DNA of 64,000 nt, from assembly GCF_017255295.1 (NCBI RefSeq), contig NZ_JAFKDE010000009.1, positions 124,001-188,000 of the forward strand, read 5' to 3'. A program made the position numbers and the translations under genes. The stretch's first letter is position 1; every line of letters begins with the position of its first letter. Source of the stretch: Nitratireductor aquimarinus. Its GTDB lineage: Bacteria > Pseudomonadota > Alphaproteobacteria > Rhizobiales > Rhizobiaceae. The notes beneath the pieces are model-generated. The model was not told the DNA's origin, did not search any database, and worked only from the letters and a program-made list of their open reading frames with translations. This document shows positions 17,035 through 24,592 of the stretch, one piece after another.

Positions 17035-17809
17035 ATGTCCGACAACAAAGTCGCCATCGTCACCGGTGGCGGAACTGGCCTTGGCCGCGCCATCGCGATA
17101 CGTCTTGCCGAAGACGGATTCTCGGTCGTCGTCAACGGCCGCGAACAGTCCAACCTTGATGAGATGGTCGCAAAACTCGGCCCGGAACGGGCCATGGCCG
17201 TCGCTGCGGATATCTCCGTGAAGGCGGAAGCAGAACGCCTGATAGCCGAAACCGTGACGCGCTTCGGGCGCATCGACGTTCTCGTCAACAATGCCGGCGT
17301 GGCCAATCCGGGCACGGTGGACACGCTGAGCGACGACGATTTCGAAGCCATGCTGGCCATCAATGTCAGCGGCCTGCGTCACGTCTCTCTTGCCGCCCTT
17401 CCCGCCCTGCGCCGGTCGGGAGGCAACATCGTCAACATGTCGTCCGTTTCGGGCATGCGCGCCGACTGGGGCATGTATGGCTACATACGCCTCGAAGGGT
17501 GCCGTGACGCTGATGACGCAGGGCATGGCGCTGGAACTCGGGCCGGAAGGCGTGCGCGTCAACGCAGTGGCCCCTGCTACGGCGAACACGCGCCTGGTCA
17601 ACGGCCTGAAAGGCAAGCGCGGCGCGCTGGAGGCCTTTGCCGATCGCATCCCCATGGGCCGGATCGTCGAGCCCTTCGAGGTCGCAAACGCGGTGGCCTT
17701 TCTCGCCAGCGATCAGGCAAGCTTCATCACCGGCGTCATTCTGCCGGTCGATGGCGGCCTGACCGCATCGAACGGCCAGCCCAACTTTCTCACCCTGATG
17801 GCCTCCTGA
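17035..17809 (+). pseudogene. Short-chain dehydrogenase/reductase, interrupted by a frameshift
   Basis: The first frame (17035 to about 17485) encodes an SDR N terminus with the Rossmann motif VTGGGTGLGRAIA, NNAG in VLVNNAGVANPG and NMSSVSG. At about 17485 the frame breaks exactly at the catalytic Tyr-xxx-Lys region; the second frame, read from about 17486, continues with TYASKGAVTLMTQGMALELG and ends with FITGVILPVDGGLT, a normal SDR C terminus. One extra base (for example the A at 17485) explains it, and removing that base would give a normal protein of about 257 residues. It is either a recent pseudogene or a sequencing error. Both halves look otherwise intact, so the event is recent. Confidence 0.85.
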
Positions 17810-17815
17810 TCCTGC

Positions 17816-17860
17816 CGCCGGTGAAAGACAAAAAACCTGCCCCCGCGTCTTTCACCGGCG
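17816..17860. other. 14-bp perfect hairpin after the broken SDR gene
   Basis: CGCCGGTGAAAGAC (17816-17829) pairs perfectly with GTCTTTCACCGGCG (17847-17860) around a 17-base loop, right after the SDR stop and before the next gene. No T-run follows, so a Rho-independent terminator is not certain. Confidence 0.55.
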
Positions 17861-17892
17861 CTTATCCTTCGCCCCGGAACCGGACCCACGCA

Positions 17893-18264
17893 ATGTCTGA
17901 ACGCTTTCTGCGCAACACGCTGTTCTTCACGTTTTTCTACAATCTCATGGGCTTCGCCACATTCATGTTCCCCGCACGGTTCGGCGGCATGGCGGCGCTG
18001 CCCACGGATGTGCCCTTCCTGTATTCAGGCTTCATCGCGACGAACATTCTGCTGTTTGCCCTTGTCGGCCTTTGGCAGGCCCGCGCGACGACACTTCACA
18101 CACCGGTGATCGTGATCTTCGGTGTCAGCAAGATCGTGTTCTTCGGCCTCATGACAGCCGCCTGGTCTCTTGGTGAAGTCGCGTTTGCCGGTGTCGCCAT
18201 GAGCGCGGTGGATCTGGCGATGGGCGTCATCTTCCTGCTGGGCGCAAAACGGTTCGCTGCGTGA
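17893..18264 (+). CDS. Small four-helix membrane protein, unknown function
   Basis: A 123-residue protein with four predicted membrane helices (LFFTFFYNLMGFATFMF; YSGFIATNILLFALVGLW; TPVIVIFGVSKIVFFGLM; VAMSAVDLAMGVIFLLG). It is not recognised as a named family beyond a resemblance to small uncharacterised Rhizobiales membrane proteins. The start is the ATG at 17893; no strong ribosome-binding site is visible. It follows the frameshifted SDR across an 83-base gap with a large hairpin, so it may be a separate unit. It is convergent with the P-loop gene at 18272. Confidence 0.7.
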   Translation: MSERFLRNTLFFTFFYNLMGFATFMFPARFGGMAALPTDVPFLYSGFIATNILLFALVGLWQARATTLHTPVIVIFGVSKIVFFGLMTAAWSLGEVAFAGVAMSAVDLAMGVIFLLGAKRFAA

Positions 18265-18271
18265 AGCATGC

Positions 18272-18811
18272 CTAGCGCGGTGCCGGTAGATCCCAGTCCT
18301 TGTAAAGCGTATTGAGCGCACCCGCCGTGTGGCACTCGACGGCGGGCAGACCGGAGCCGCGCACGACCTCGGCATATTTGGCGTCGCTGTTGCGGGTCTT
18401 CACGAGGATCCAGTGGATCATCGCCCACTTCACGCTGTCCTGCGCGCCTTCCAGATGTCCCGCGCGATCAGACCGGTTGGCGAGCGTCCGTCTGAAATAG
18501 CGCGCAATGCGCAGCCACGGGCTGGACGTGACCAGAATGACGCCGGTTGCCCGCGCCAGACGCTGCGGCATCAGGCGCGAGTAATTGCCTTCCATCACCC
18601 AGCCATCTTCAAGAATGGCCGCATCGTGCAGTGCCGCGAACTCGGCCTCCGGTCGCGGCTGCCAGTCGGTGTTTGGCAGGTGCTGCAACTGATCGAGATG
18701 AACCGGCGGCACGCCAAGTTTTTCAGAAAGGGCGACGGCCAGCGTCGACTTGCCCGCATTGGACGGACCGAGGATCGCTATGCGCTCTCCAAGCGAAGAC
18801 AGGGGCAGCAT
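18272..18811 (-). CDS. P-loop NTPase (adenylate-kinase-like / FlaR-type AAA family)
   Basis: A 179-residue small P-loop protein: Walker A LGPSNAGKSTLAVALSEKL, then VHLDQLQHLPNTDWQPRPEAEF and ILEDGWVMEGNYSRL, the pattern of the DNA topology modulation/FlaR-like kinase group (nucleoside-kinase fold). The basic lid region WLRIARYFRRTLANRSD is present. The start at 18811 is chosen because it places Walker A about 13 residues in, as in relatives; the ATG at 18886 would add an unrelated leader. Substrate unknown. Confidence 0.82.
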   Translation of the reverse strand: MLPLSSLGERIAILGPSNAGKSTLAVALSEKLGVPPVHLDQLQHLPNTDWQPRPEAEFAALHDAAILEDGWVMEGNYSRLMPQRLARATGVILVTSSPWLRIARYFRRTLANRSDRAGHLEGAQDSVKWAMIHWILVKTRNSDAKYAEVVRGSGLPAVECHTAGALNTLYKDWDLPAPR

Positions 18812-18901
18812 GTGGGACACCCATTGGCCGCGAGGCAAGGAAGCGCGATGAGCGAAGGACGCACCGGAGCCCGGCGCGCCCGTCATTGTTCCCGCACTTG
18901 C

Positions 18902-20233
18902 CTACTCGCCTTTTTCGACGTGGTTGTTGCGCAGCCGCGTAACGGCGTTGCCATGCGCATCGAAGCCCTCATAACGGGCAAAGCGCAGCGTATGAGGCGC
19001 AAACTCGGCATAGCCCTGTGCGGTCACGTGACCGATCGACGAGGTCTTCATGAAGTCGTGCACGCCGAGCGGCGAATGCGCCCGCGCCATGCCCGACGTC
19101 GGCAGGACCGCGTTCGGCCCCATCGCGTAATTGGCCATGGACCCCGCCGCATATTCGCCCAGCAGGATTTCCGACGCATTGCGCACGTGCGACAGATATT
19201 CGAACGGCGTCTTGGACAGGATCTGAAGGTGCTCCGGCGCGTAATCGTTGACGAAGGCGAACGCCTCTTCCGGCGTGTCCGCCAGAACGATGCCACCGCT
19301 TGTGCCGCCCAGAACATCGGAGGAGTAGCGCACGCGCTCGGCGCTCATCTCCGCCCAGTATTTCGGCAGCGCATCGCGCACCTTTTCCGCAACCTCGCGC
19401 GACCAGGTGACGAAGAAGTTGGAGCTGTCGCTGCCGTGTTCGGCCTCGACCAGCAGGTCGAGCGCCGCGATCTCGGGATCGGCGCTCTCATCGGCAAGCA
19501 CGATGCTCTCGGTCGGGCCGGCGGGAAGCCGCGAGGCGATCTGCCCCTGAAGCAGCCGCTTGGCAGCGGCGATCCACGGGCTGCCGGGGCCTTCGAACTT
19601 GGCGCAGCGCGGCACCGTGTCCGTGCCGAATGCGGCAGCAGCAACGGCCTGACCGCCACCGGCCTTGTAGACATGCTTCACGCCGGCAATGCGCGCGGCA
19701 ACCAGCGTCGCCGCATCCACCTTGCCGTCCGGTCCGGGCGGGGTGAGCACGATGGGCATCGGCACGCCGGCCACCACGGCCGGGATCGCCGTCATGAGCG
19801 TCATGGAGGGGAAGGTGCCCTTGCCGCGCGGCGAATAGAGCGCAACGCTGTCAATGGGCGTGGCGCGCTCGCCCACCAGAACGCCGGGGCGGATTTCTTT
19901 CATCCACATTTCCTGCGGGCGCTGCGCCTCGTGGAAACGGCGAATGTTGTCGGCGCAGAATTCCAGCGTCTCGATCATCTCCGGATCGAGCGTCTTGAAC
20001 GCGGCGTCGAAATCCTCTTCCGTCGCAGCGATCGCGTCCGGCTCGACCTGCGCCTTGTCGAACATGCGCGCGAAGCGGGCCAGCGCCACATCGCCTTCCT
20101 TGCGCACCGCCTCGATGATGGGCGCGACATTCTCCAGAAAATGGGTGAGGTCGTCTTCCGTTCGTGTGAGGAGCGTCTTGCGCTCTTCAGCAGACAGTTT
20201 CGACAGTTCGTGCCAGGCAACGCGGTTCGACAT
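18902..20233 (-). CDS. Histidinol dehydrogenase-like protein (paralogue with altered metal-ligand positions)
   Basis: A 443-residue HisD-superfamily NAD-dependent dehydrogenase. Family blocks are clear: YSPRGKGTFPSMTLMTAIPA, YKAGGGQAVAAAAFGT, RLPAGPTESIVLADESADPE and the catalytic Glu-His in DYAPEHLQIL. Compared with E. coli HisD (remembered: zinc ligands Gln259, His262, Asp360, His419), this protein has LVEAEH (Gln to Glu, His kept), ANYAMGPNAVLPT (Asp to Asn, and the following His of TNHVLP to Ala) and FDAHGNAV (His kept). The substrate pocket therefore differs, and a function other than histidine synthesis is likely. It lies 129 bases beyond the GNAT gene on the same strand and may be the tail of the chitooligosaccharide transport operon or a separate gene. 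Confidence 0.82.
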   Translation of the reverse strand: MSNRVAWHELSKLSAEERKTLLTRTEDDLTHFLENVAPIIEAVRKEGDVALARFARMFDKAQVEPDAIAATEEDFDAAFKTLDPEMIETLEFCADNIRRFHEAQRPQEMWMKEIRPGVLVGERATPIDSVALYSPRGKGTFPSMTLMTAIPAVVAGVPMPIVLTPPGPDGKVDAATLVAARIAGVKHVYKAGGGQAVAAAAFGTDTVPRCAKFEGPGSPWIAAAKRLLQGQIASRLPAGPTESIVLADESADPEIAALDLLVEAEHGSDSSNFFVTWSREVAEKVRDALPKYWAEMSAERVRYSSDVLGGTSGGIVLADTPEEAFAFVNDYAPEHLQILSKTPFEYLSHVRNASEILLGEYAAGSMANYAMGPNAVLPTSGMARAHSPLGVHDFMKTSSIGHVTAQGYAEFAPHTLRFARYEGFDAHGNAVTRLRNNHVEKGE

Positions 20234-20362
20234 TTTCACCCACCAGTTCAAAGGATGCGTTTCGGCGCCACGTATAAATCATTTTCGGGCGAGGCATAGG
20301 GTCAGGACCAATCAAATCGGCAAGATTGACCGGCCACGACCTCATGCCGCAGCGCGAACCGC

Positions 20363-20818
20363 TCAGCGCAGCATGTCGCCATAGATGCCGGGGGTGGAAT
20401 CGGGAATCTCGATTGCGCCGCACTGGCTCTTGTAGAATTCGATCGGCCCGGCGCTGCCGATCACGCCATAGACATAGCCCGCATCGCGCATCGCCTGAAG
20501 CGTGGCCATGAGCAGCGCCGCCCCGACGCCGCGCCCGCGCGCGGCCTCGTCAACGCCGGTCGGGCCGAAGAAGCCCTTCGCCGTGGCGTCGTAGCAGGCA
20601 AAGCCCAGAAGCTTTCCGTTTTCCACCGCGACCAGAACATTGGCCGGCTGCGCCGCCATGGCCACGGCGCATTCGCTGGCCCAGTTGCGGCTGAAATGCT
20701 TCTCGGCGAAATCGCACACGACATGCATTTCCGGCCCGATGGCGCGGCGAATGACAATGCCCTCGGCCACGGGTCTGGCCGGCGGGAGCTTGTAGAGGGG
20801 CACGAGCATATCAGTCAT
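20363..20818 (-). CDS. GNAT family N-acetyltransferase
   Basis: A 151-residue GNAT enzyme: VLVAVENGKLLGFACYD (beta4), then the acetyl-CoA site GVDEAARGRGVGAALLMATLQAM (R/Q-x-x-G-x-G/A) and a C-terminal YGVIGSAGPIEFYKSQCGA. The start at 20818 overlaps the end of the upstream ABC ATPase gene by 8 bases (ATGACTGA), so it is translated as part of the transporter operon. That coupling suggests its substrate comes with or from the imported compound; in a chitooligosaccharide locus, a glucosamine-type amine is an attractive guess but only inference. Confidence 0.87.
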   Translation of the reverse strand: MTDMLVPLYKLPPARPVAEGIVIRRAIGPEMHVVCDFAEKHFSRNWASECAVAMAAQPANVLVAVENGKLLGFACYDATAKGFFGPTGVDEAARGRGVGAALLMATLQAMRDAGYVYGVIGSAGPIEFYKSQCGAIEIPDSTPGIYGDMLR

Positions 20819-21740
20819 GGTCTGCATCCGAATAGGCAACGAAATGGTCTGGCGCAACTTCACGATAACCGGAGATGGGACGCGCCGCACGTGACCGCAC
20901 GGCCTCCGCCTGCCGCGTAAAGGCAAGCCCGTCGCCATCGGCGTCGTCGAAACGCTTCGCCGGATCGGGCACGGCGGAAATGAGAAGGCGCGAATAGGGA
21001 TGGCGCGGATTGCGGATGACCGCATCGGACGGGCCACGCTCCATCACCTGCCCGGCATACATCACCGCCGTTTCCTCGGCGATGTAGTGAGCGGTCGCGA
21101 TATCGTGCGTGATGTAGAGGAAGGCAATGTTGCGCTCTTCCTTCAAGCGCCGCATCAGGTCGAGCACCGATTTGCGGATCGACACATCAAGCATGGAGGT
21201 GGGCTCGTCGGCAACGATCAGCTCCGCGCCCACCGCAAGCGCACGGGCAAAGCTGACACGCTGGCGCTGGCCACCGGAGAGCTGGTGCGGGAACTTCTCA
21301 AGCGTGGTGTCGGGATCAAGCTCCACATCGGCCAGCGTCTGGCGAAGCCGCGCTTCGAGATCCGCCGTCCCGCCATGCAGCCGCAACGGGCGTTCGAGAT
21401 GGTGACGGATCGTGTGGGTGGGGTTGAGCGAGGAGAACGGGTCCTGAAACACCATCTGCACCGCGCGCAGATAGGCGCGGTCTCCGCTGCGGGTGCGGTT
21501 CTCAAAAATGTTCTCGCCGCGAAACCGGACGGTGCCGGCGCTCGGCTCGAAATGGCGGATGACGGCGCGCCCGCAGGTGCTCTTGCCCGACCCGCTTTCG
21601 CCGACCAGCGCCAGCGCCTTGCCCGGCTCGATGGAGAAGGTGACATTGCGCAGCGCATCCACGCGGCGCACCGCGCCCAGAACCGGGCGCACATGGAAGG
21701 TCTTGGACACGCCTTCAAGCGACAGAAGCGGGGCGTTCAT
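20811..21740 (-). CDS. Chitooligosaccharide/peptide-type ABC transporter ATP-binding protein (second, OppF-like)
   Basis: A 309-residue ATPase of the Opp/Dpp class with Walker [12 protein letters not shown], signature [15 protein letters not shown], Walker B LIVADEPTSMLD and the C-terminal oligopeptide extension (HPYSRLLISAVPDP). It is the OppF-like partner of the ATPase at 21737, whose stop codon overlaps this start. Together they power the membrane channel formed by the permeases at 22543 and 23451. Sugar rather than peptide as substrate is inferred from the binding protein at 24593. Confidence 0.93.
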   Translation of the reverse strand: MNAPLLSLEGVSKTFHVRPVLGAVRRVDALRNVTFSIEPGKALALVGESGSGKSTCGRAVIRHFEPSAGTVRFRGENIFENRTRSGDRAYLRAVQMVFQDPFSSLNPTHTIRHHLERPLRLHGGTADLEARLRQTLADVELDPDTTLEKFPHQLSGGQRQRVSFARALAVGAELIVADEPTSMLDVSIRKSVLDLMRRLKEERNIAFLYITHDIATAHYIAEETAVMYAGQVMERGPSDAVIRNPRHPYSRLLISAVPDPAKRFDDADGDGLAFTRQAEAVRSRAARPISGYREVAPDHFVAYSDADHD

Positions 21741-22546
21741 GCGGCTGCTCCCTCAATGCGCGGCATGGCTGCCCAGAGCTTGCGCGTATATTCGTGCTGC
21801 GGATCGGCCACCAGGCTGCGCGCCTCGCCCTGCTCGACGATGCGCCCTTCCAGCATGATCGCGATGCGGTCGGCGAACTGCGCCATCAACGCCAGATCAT
21901 GCGTAATGAAAAGCACCGAGAAGCCGAGCGTTTTGCGCAGCGCCACGATCTCCTGCAGGATCTCGCGCTGCACCACCACATCGAGCGCGGTGGTGGGCTC
22001 ATCCATGACCACGAGGCGCGGCTTGAGCGTCAGCGCCATGGCGAGCACCACCCGCTGGCGCATGCCGCCGGAAAGCTGGTGCGGGAATGAATCGAGCCGG
22101 TCTTCGGGGATGCCCACCATGGCCAGCATTTCACCGGCCTTCACGCGGGCCGCGTCGCGCCCCATCTTCTCGTGACGGGCGAGCATGTCGCGGAACTGCT
22201 CAAACACCGTCAGCACCGGGTTGAGCGAGTTCATCGCGCTCTGGAACACCATGGACGCCCCGCTCCACCGCCAGGCCTCGAGCCGGCGGCGTGAAAAGGC
22301 GAGAACATCCTCACCCTCGAACAGGATCTTGCCATCGCTGATGAAGGCCGGCGGCCGGTGGAGCCGCATGATCGAGAAGGCGATGGTGCTCTTGCCACAC
22401 CCGCTTTCGCCGGCAAGCCCGAGGATCTCGTTCTGCCCGATGTCGAGCGAGACATTGCGCACGGCGCGGAACGTGCCATTCGGCGTCAGGTAGTCGACGC
22501 ACAGATTCTGCACCGAAAGAAGTGGCTTTGCGGTCTCCATGCTCAT
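21737..22546 (-). CDS. Chitooligosaccharide/peptide-type ABC transporter ATP-binding protein (first, OppD-like)
   Basis: A 269-residue OppD-like ATPase: Walker A GESGCGKSTIAF, signature LSGGMRQRVVLAMAL, Walker B LVVMDEPTTALD. The start at 22546 overlaps the stop of the permease gene upstream (ATGA) and is preceded by GGAGG. A longer in-frame reading up to 23242 is only a shadow of the permease gene. The domain order and coupling match a five-gene binding-protein operon. Confidence 0.93.
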   Translation of the reverse strand: MSMETAKPLLSVQNLCVDYLTPNGTFRAVRNVSLDIGQNEILGLAGESGCGKSTIAFSIMRLHRPPAFISDGKILFEGEDVLAFSRRRLEAWRWSGASMVFQSAMNSLNPVLTVFEQFRDMLARHEKMGRDAARVKAGEMLAMVGIPEDRLDSFPHQLSGGMRQRVVLAMALTLKPRLVVMDEPTTALDVVVQREILQEIVALRKTLGFSVLFITHDLALMAQFADRIAIMLEGRIVEQGEARSLVADPQHEYTRKLWAAMPRIEGAAA

Positions 22547-23454
22547 GCCTCCTTCTCCGCAAGACGCGCGCGGTCGAGCTTCTTCTGCAGCTTCATGGCC
22601 TTGCCGATGGCGCCCAGCGTGCGCAGCCGCGGATTGGAAATCTCGTCGACGCCGAAATTGAGCAGCGACAGGCCCACGCCGATGATGACGATGGCGACGC
22701 AGGGTGCGGCCATCTCCCACCATGCGCCCACGGTAATCGCCGAGGCGTTCTTTGCGTTGTAGAGCATCGTGCCCCACGAGACGGAGAGCGGATCGCCGAG
22801 CCCGAGGAACTCCAGCGTGGCCTGGGTGATGATGGTGAAGATCACGCTGCCGATGAAGTTGAAACCTATGATCGACAGAAGGTTCGGCAGCATTTCCACC
22901 AGGATCATGCGCCAGACCGGCTCGCCGATGAGTTGGGAAGCCTGAATGAACTCGCGGTTCTTCAGCGTCATGGCCTGTGCGCGTGTCACGCGCGCGCCCC
23001 ACGCCCATGATGTCAGGCCGATGATGATGGCGATGGAGAGCGGCCCCACTTGCCCGAGAAACGCCGCCAGCACCAGAAGCAGCGGCAATTGCGGCAGCAC
23101 CAGCACCACATTGGTTGCGAAATTGAGCGTCTCGTCCGTCGCGCCGCCATAATAGGCGGCGGTCAGGCCCACCACGGTGCCGATCAGCGTGACGATGAGC
23201 CCGGCCAGAATGCCGACCATGAGCGAAGTGCGCGTACCCCACACGAGCTGGGTGTAGACATCGCGGCCCATGCGGGTGGTGCCCATCACATATTCCGCGC
23301 TCGGCGGCTGATGCGGACGGCTCACGCGCTTGTTGGGATCGTGGTCGGTGATGAGCGGCGCGGCCAGCGCCACCACCACGTAGAACACGACGATGAAGAC
23401 GCCAAAGGCTGCCTTGCGGTTGCGCACGAAGACCTTCAGGAGATTGAGCATCAC
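22543..23454 (-). CDS. ABC transporter permease, OppC/DppC-like
   Basis: A 303-residue inner-membrane permease with an N-terminal membrane helix (AAFGVFIVVFYVVVALAAPLI), the OppC-type periplasmic motif GTTRMGRDVYTQLVWGTRTSL, and the EAA-like loop GARVTRAQAMTLKNREFIQASQLIG that docks the ATPases. Overlaps its neighbours at both ends (4 bases each), so it is tightly coupled in the transport operon. Confidence 0.94.
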   Translation of the reverse strand: MMLNLLKVFVRNRKAAFGVFIVVFYVVVALAAPLITDHDPNKRVSRPHQPPSAEYVMGTTRMGRDVYTQLVWGTRTSLMVGILAGLIVTLIGTVVGLTAAYYGGATDETLNFATNVVLVLPQLPLLLVLAAFLGQVGPLSIAIIIGLTSWAWGARVTRAQAMTLKNREFIQASQLIGEPVWRMILVEMLPNLLSIIGFNFIGSVIFTIITQATLEFLGLGDPLSVSWGTMLYNAKNASAITVGAWWEMAAPCVAIVIIGVGLSLLNFGVDEISNPRLRTLGAIGKAMKLQKKLDRARLAEKEA

Positions 23455-24428
23455 GCCCTCCTCAAGCGCGGGTCGAGCGCCACATAGGCGATATCGACGG
23501 CAAAGTTTGCGCTCAGCATGGCGAGCGTCATGATGAGAAGCTGGCCCTGAATGAGCGGGAAATCGCGGGCGATCACCCCCATGTAGAGCAGGTTTCCGAG
23601 CCCCGGATAGTTGAACACCACCTCGGTGATGAGCGAGCCGCCAAACACCGAGCCAAGGCTGATCGCAAAGGCGGTGATGGACGGCAGGAAGGCGTTGCGC
23701 GCCGCATAATTGTAGCGCACGCGGGCATCCGAAAGCCCCTTCGCCTCCGCCAGATGCACGTAATCCTCGCCGAGCTGGCCGATCATGTTGTTGCGCATGG
23801 TGATGAGGTAGCCGCCCACCAGAACGATGCTGAGCGACAGGACCGGCATCAGCGCGTGAAAGAACACGGAGGACAGGAACGGCCCGCTGAGCGACGGCTC
23901 AAGCGAAGGGTCGAATGCATAGCCGGCCGGCAGCCAGTTGAGCGAGACGGAGAAGAGGAACATCGCCGTGATCGCGATCACCACCGGCGGGATGGATTGC
24001 AGCGCCAGCGCCAGCGGGGACATGAAACTGTCGAACCCGCTGCCACGCCGCCACGCGGCGCGAATGCCGAACAGCGTGCCGAGCGCATAGGCCAGAAGCG
24101 TCGCCGTTCCGGTGAGGAACAGTGTCCACGGCAGCGCGCGGGCAAGCAGGTCGAACACCGGCGTCGGGTAGTATTTGACGGAAAGGCCGAAATCCCAGGT
24201 GAAGATCGAGCCCAGATATTTGAGATATTGCAGATACAGGGGTTCGTTGATGAAGCCGAATGTCTCCATCAGCGCCTCGCGCGCCTCGGGTGGAATGGTG
24301 CCCTGGGCCTGGGCCAGCATGACGTCTGCCGGATTGCCCGGCATCAGCCGCGGTATGAGGAAATTGAATGTGGCCGCCACCAAAAAGGCAACGAGATAGA
24401 ACGCCAGCCGGCGCAGAATGAAGCGCAT
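23451..24428 (-). CDS. ABC transporter permease, OppB/DppB-like
   Basis: A 325-residue permease starting MRFILRRLAFYLVAFLVAATFNFLIPRL, the standard OppB first helix, with the EAA loop HLAEAKGLSDARVRYNYAARN and the terminal DPRLRRA. It forms a heterodimer channel with the product of 22543-23454. It lies 164 bases downstream of the binding-protein gene; two hairpins in that gap probably set a lower expression level for the membrane genes. Confidence 0.94.
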   Translation of the reverse strand: MRFILRRLAFYLVAFLVAATFNFLIPRLMPGNPADVMLAQAQGTIPPEAREALMETFGFINEPLYLQYLKYLGSIFTWDFGLSVKYYPTPVFDLLARALPWTLFLTGTATLLAYALGTLFGIRAAWRRGSGFDSFMSPLALALQSIPPVVIAITAMFLFSVSLNWLPAGYAFDPSLEPSLSGPFLSSVFFHALMPVLSLSIVLVGGYLITMRNNMIGQLGEDYVHLAEAKGLSDARVRYNYAARNAFLPSITAFAISLGSVFGGSLITEVVFNYPGLGNLLYMGVIARDFPLIQGQLLIMTLAMLSANFAVDIAYVALDPRLRRA

Positions 24429-24488
24429 GGTGTCCCCCTGCTCTGTGCGCCGTCAGACGGCCCGAAGGCCACGGCGCCTTTTCTGAAA

Positions 24489-24506
24489 GCGGGGCGAAGG
24501 CCCCGC
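24489..24506 (-). other. Hairpin in the binding-protein/permease gap (first)
   Basis: GCGGGGC (24489-24495) pairs with GCCCCGC (24500-24506), loop GAAG. It lies beside a second hairpin at 24537-24562. Hairpins after a binding-protein gene commonly stabilise its mRNA. Confidence 0.5.
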
Positions 24507-24536
24507 GTCAGCTCCCGGTTTTCCCCTCCGTGGAAC

Positions 24537-24562
24537 CCTTCTCCCCGCGAACGGGGAGAAGG
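24537..24562 (-). other. 11-bp hairpin just after the binding-protein gene (second)
   Basis: CCTTCTCCCCG (24537-24547) pairs with CGGGGAGAAGG (24552-24562), loop CGAA. The CTTCTCCCC/GGGGAGAAG palindrome is a sequence often seen as an intergenic repeat in rhizobial genomes. It may act as a partial terminator or as an mRNA-protecting structure between the binding protein and the permease genes. Confidence 0.55.
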
Positions 24563-24592
24563 GGGGAGGATGCAGTCAGATCGAGGATCGGA

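Noticed and set aside
18329..20299. A 656-residue plus-strand open frame opposite the HisD-like gene
   Set aside because: Arg/His-rich shadow translation with no family pattern; the minus-strand gene explains the coding signal.
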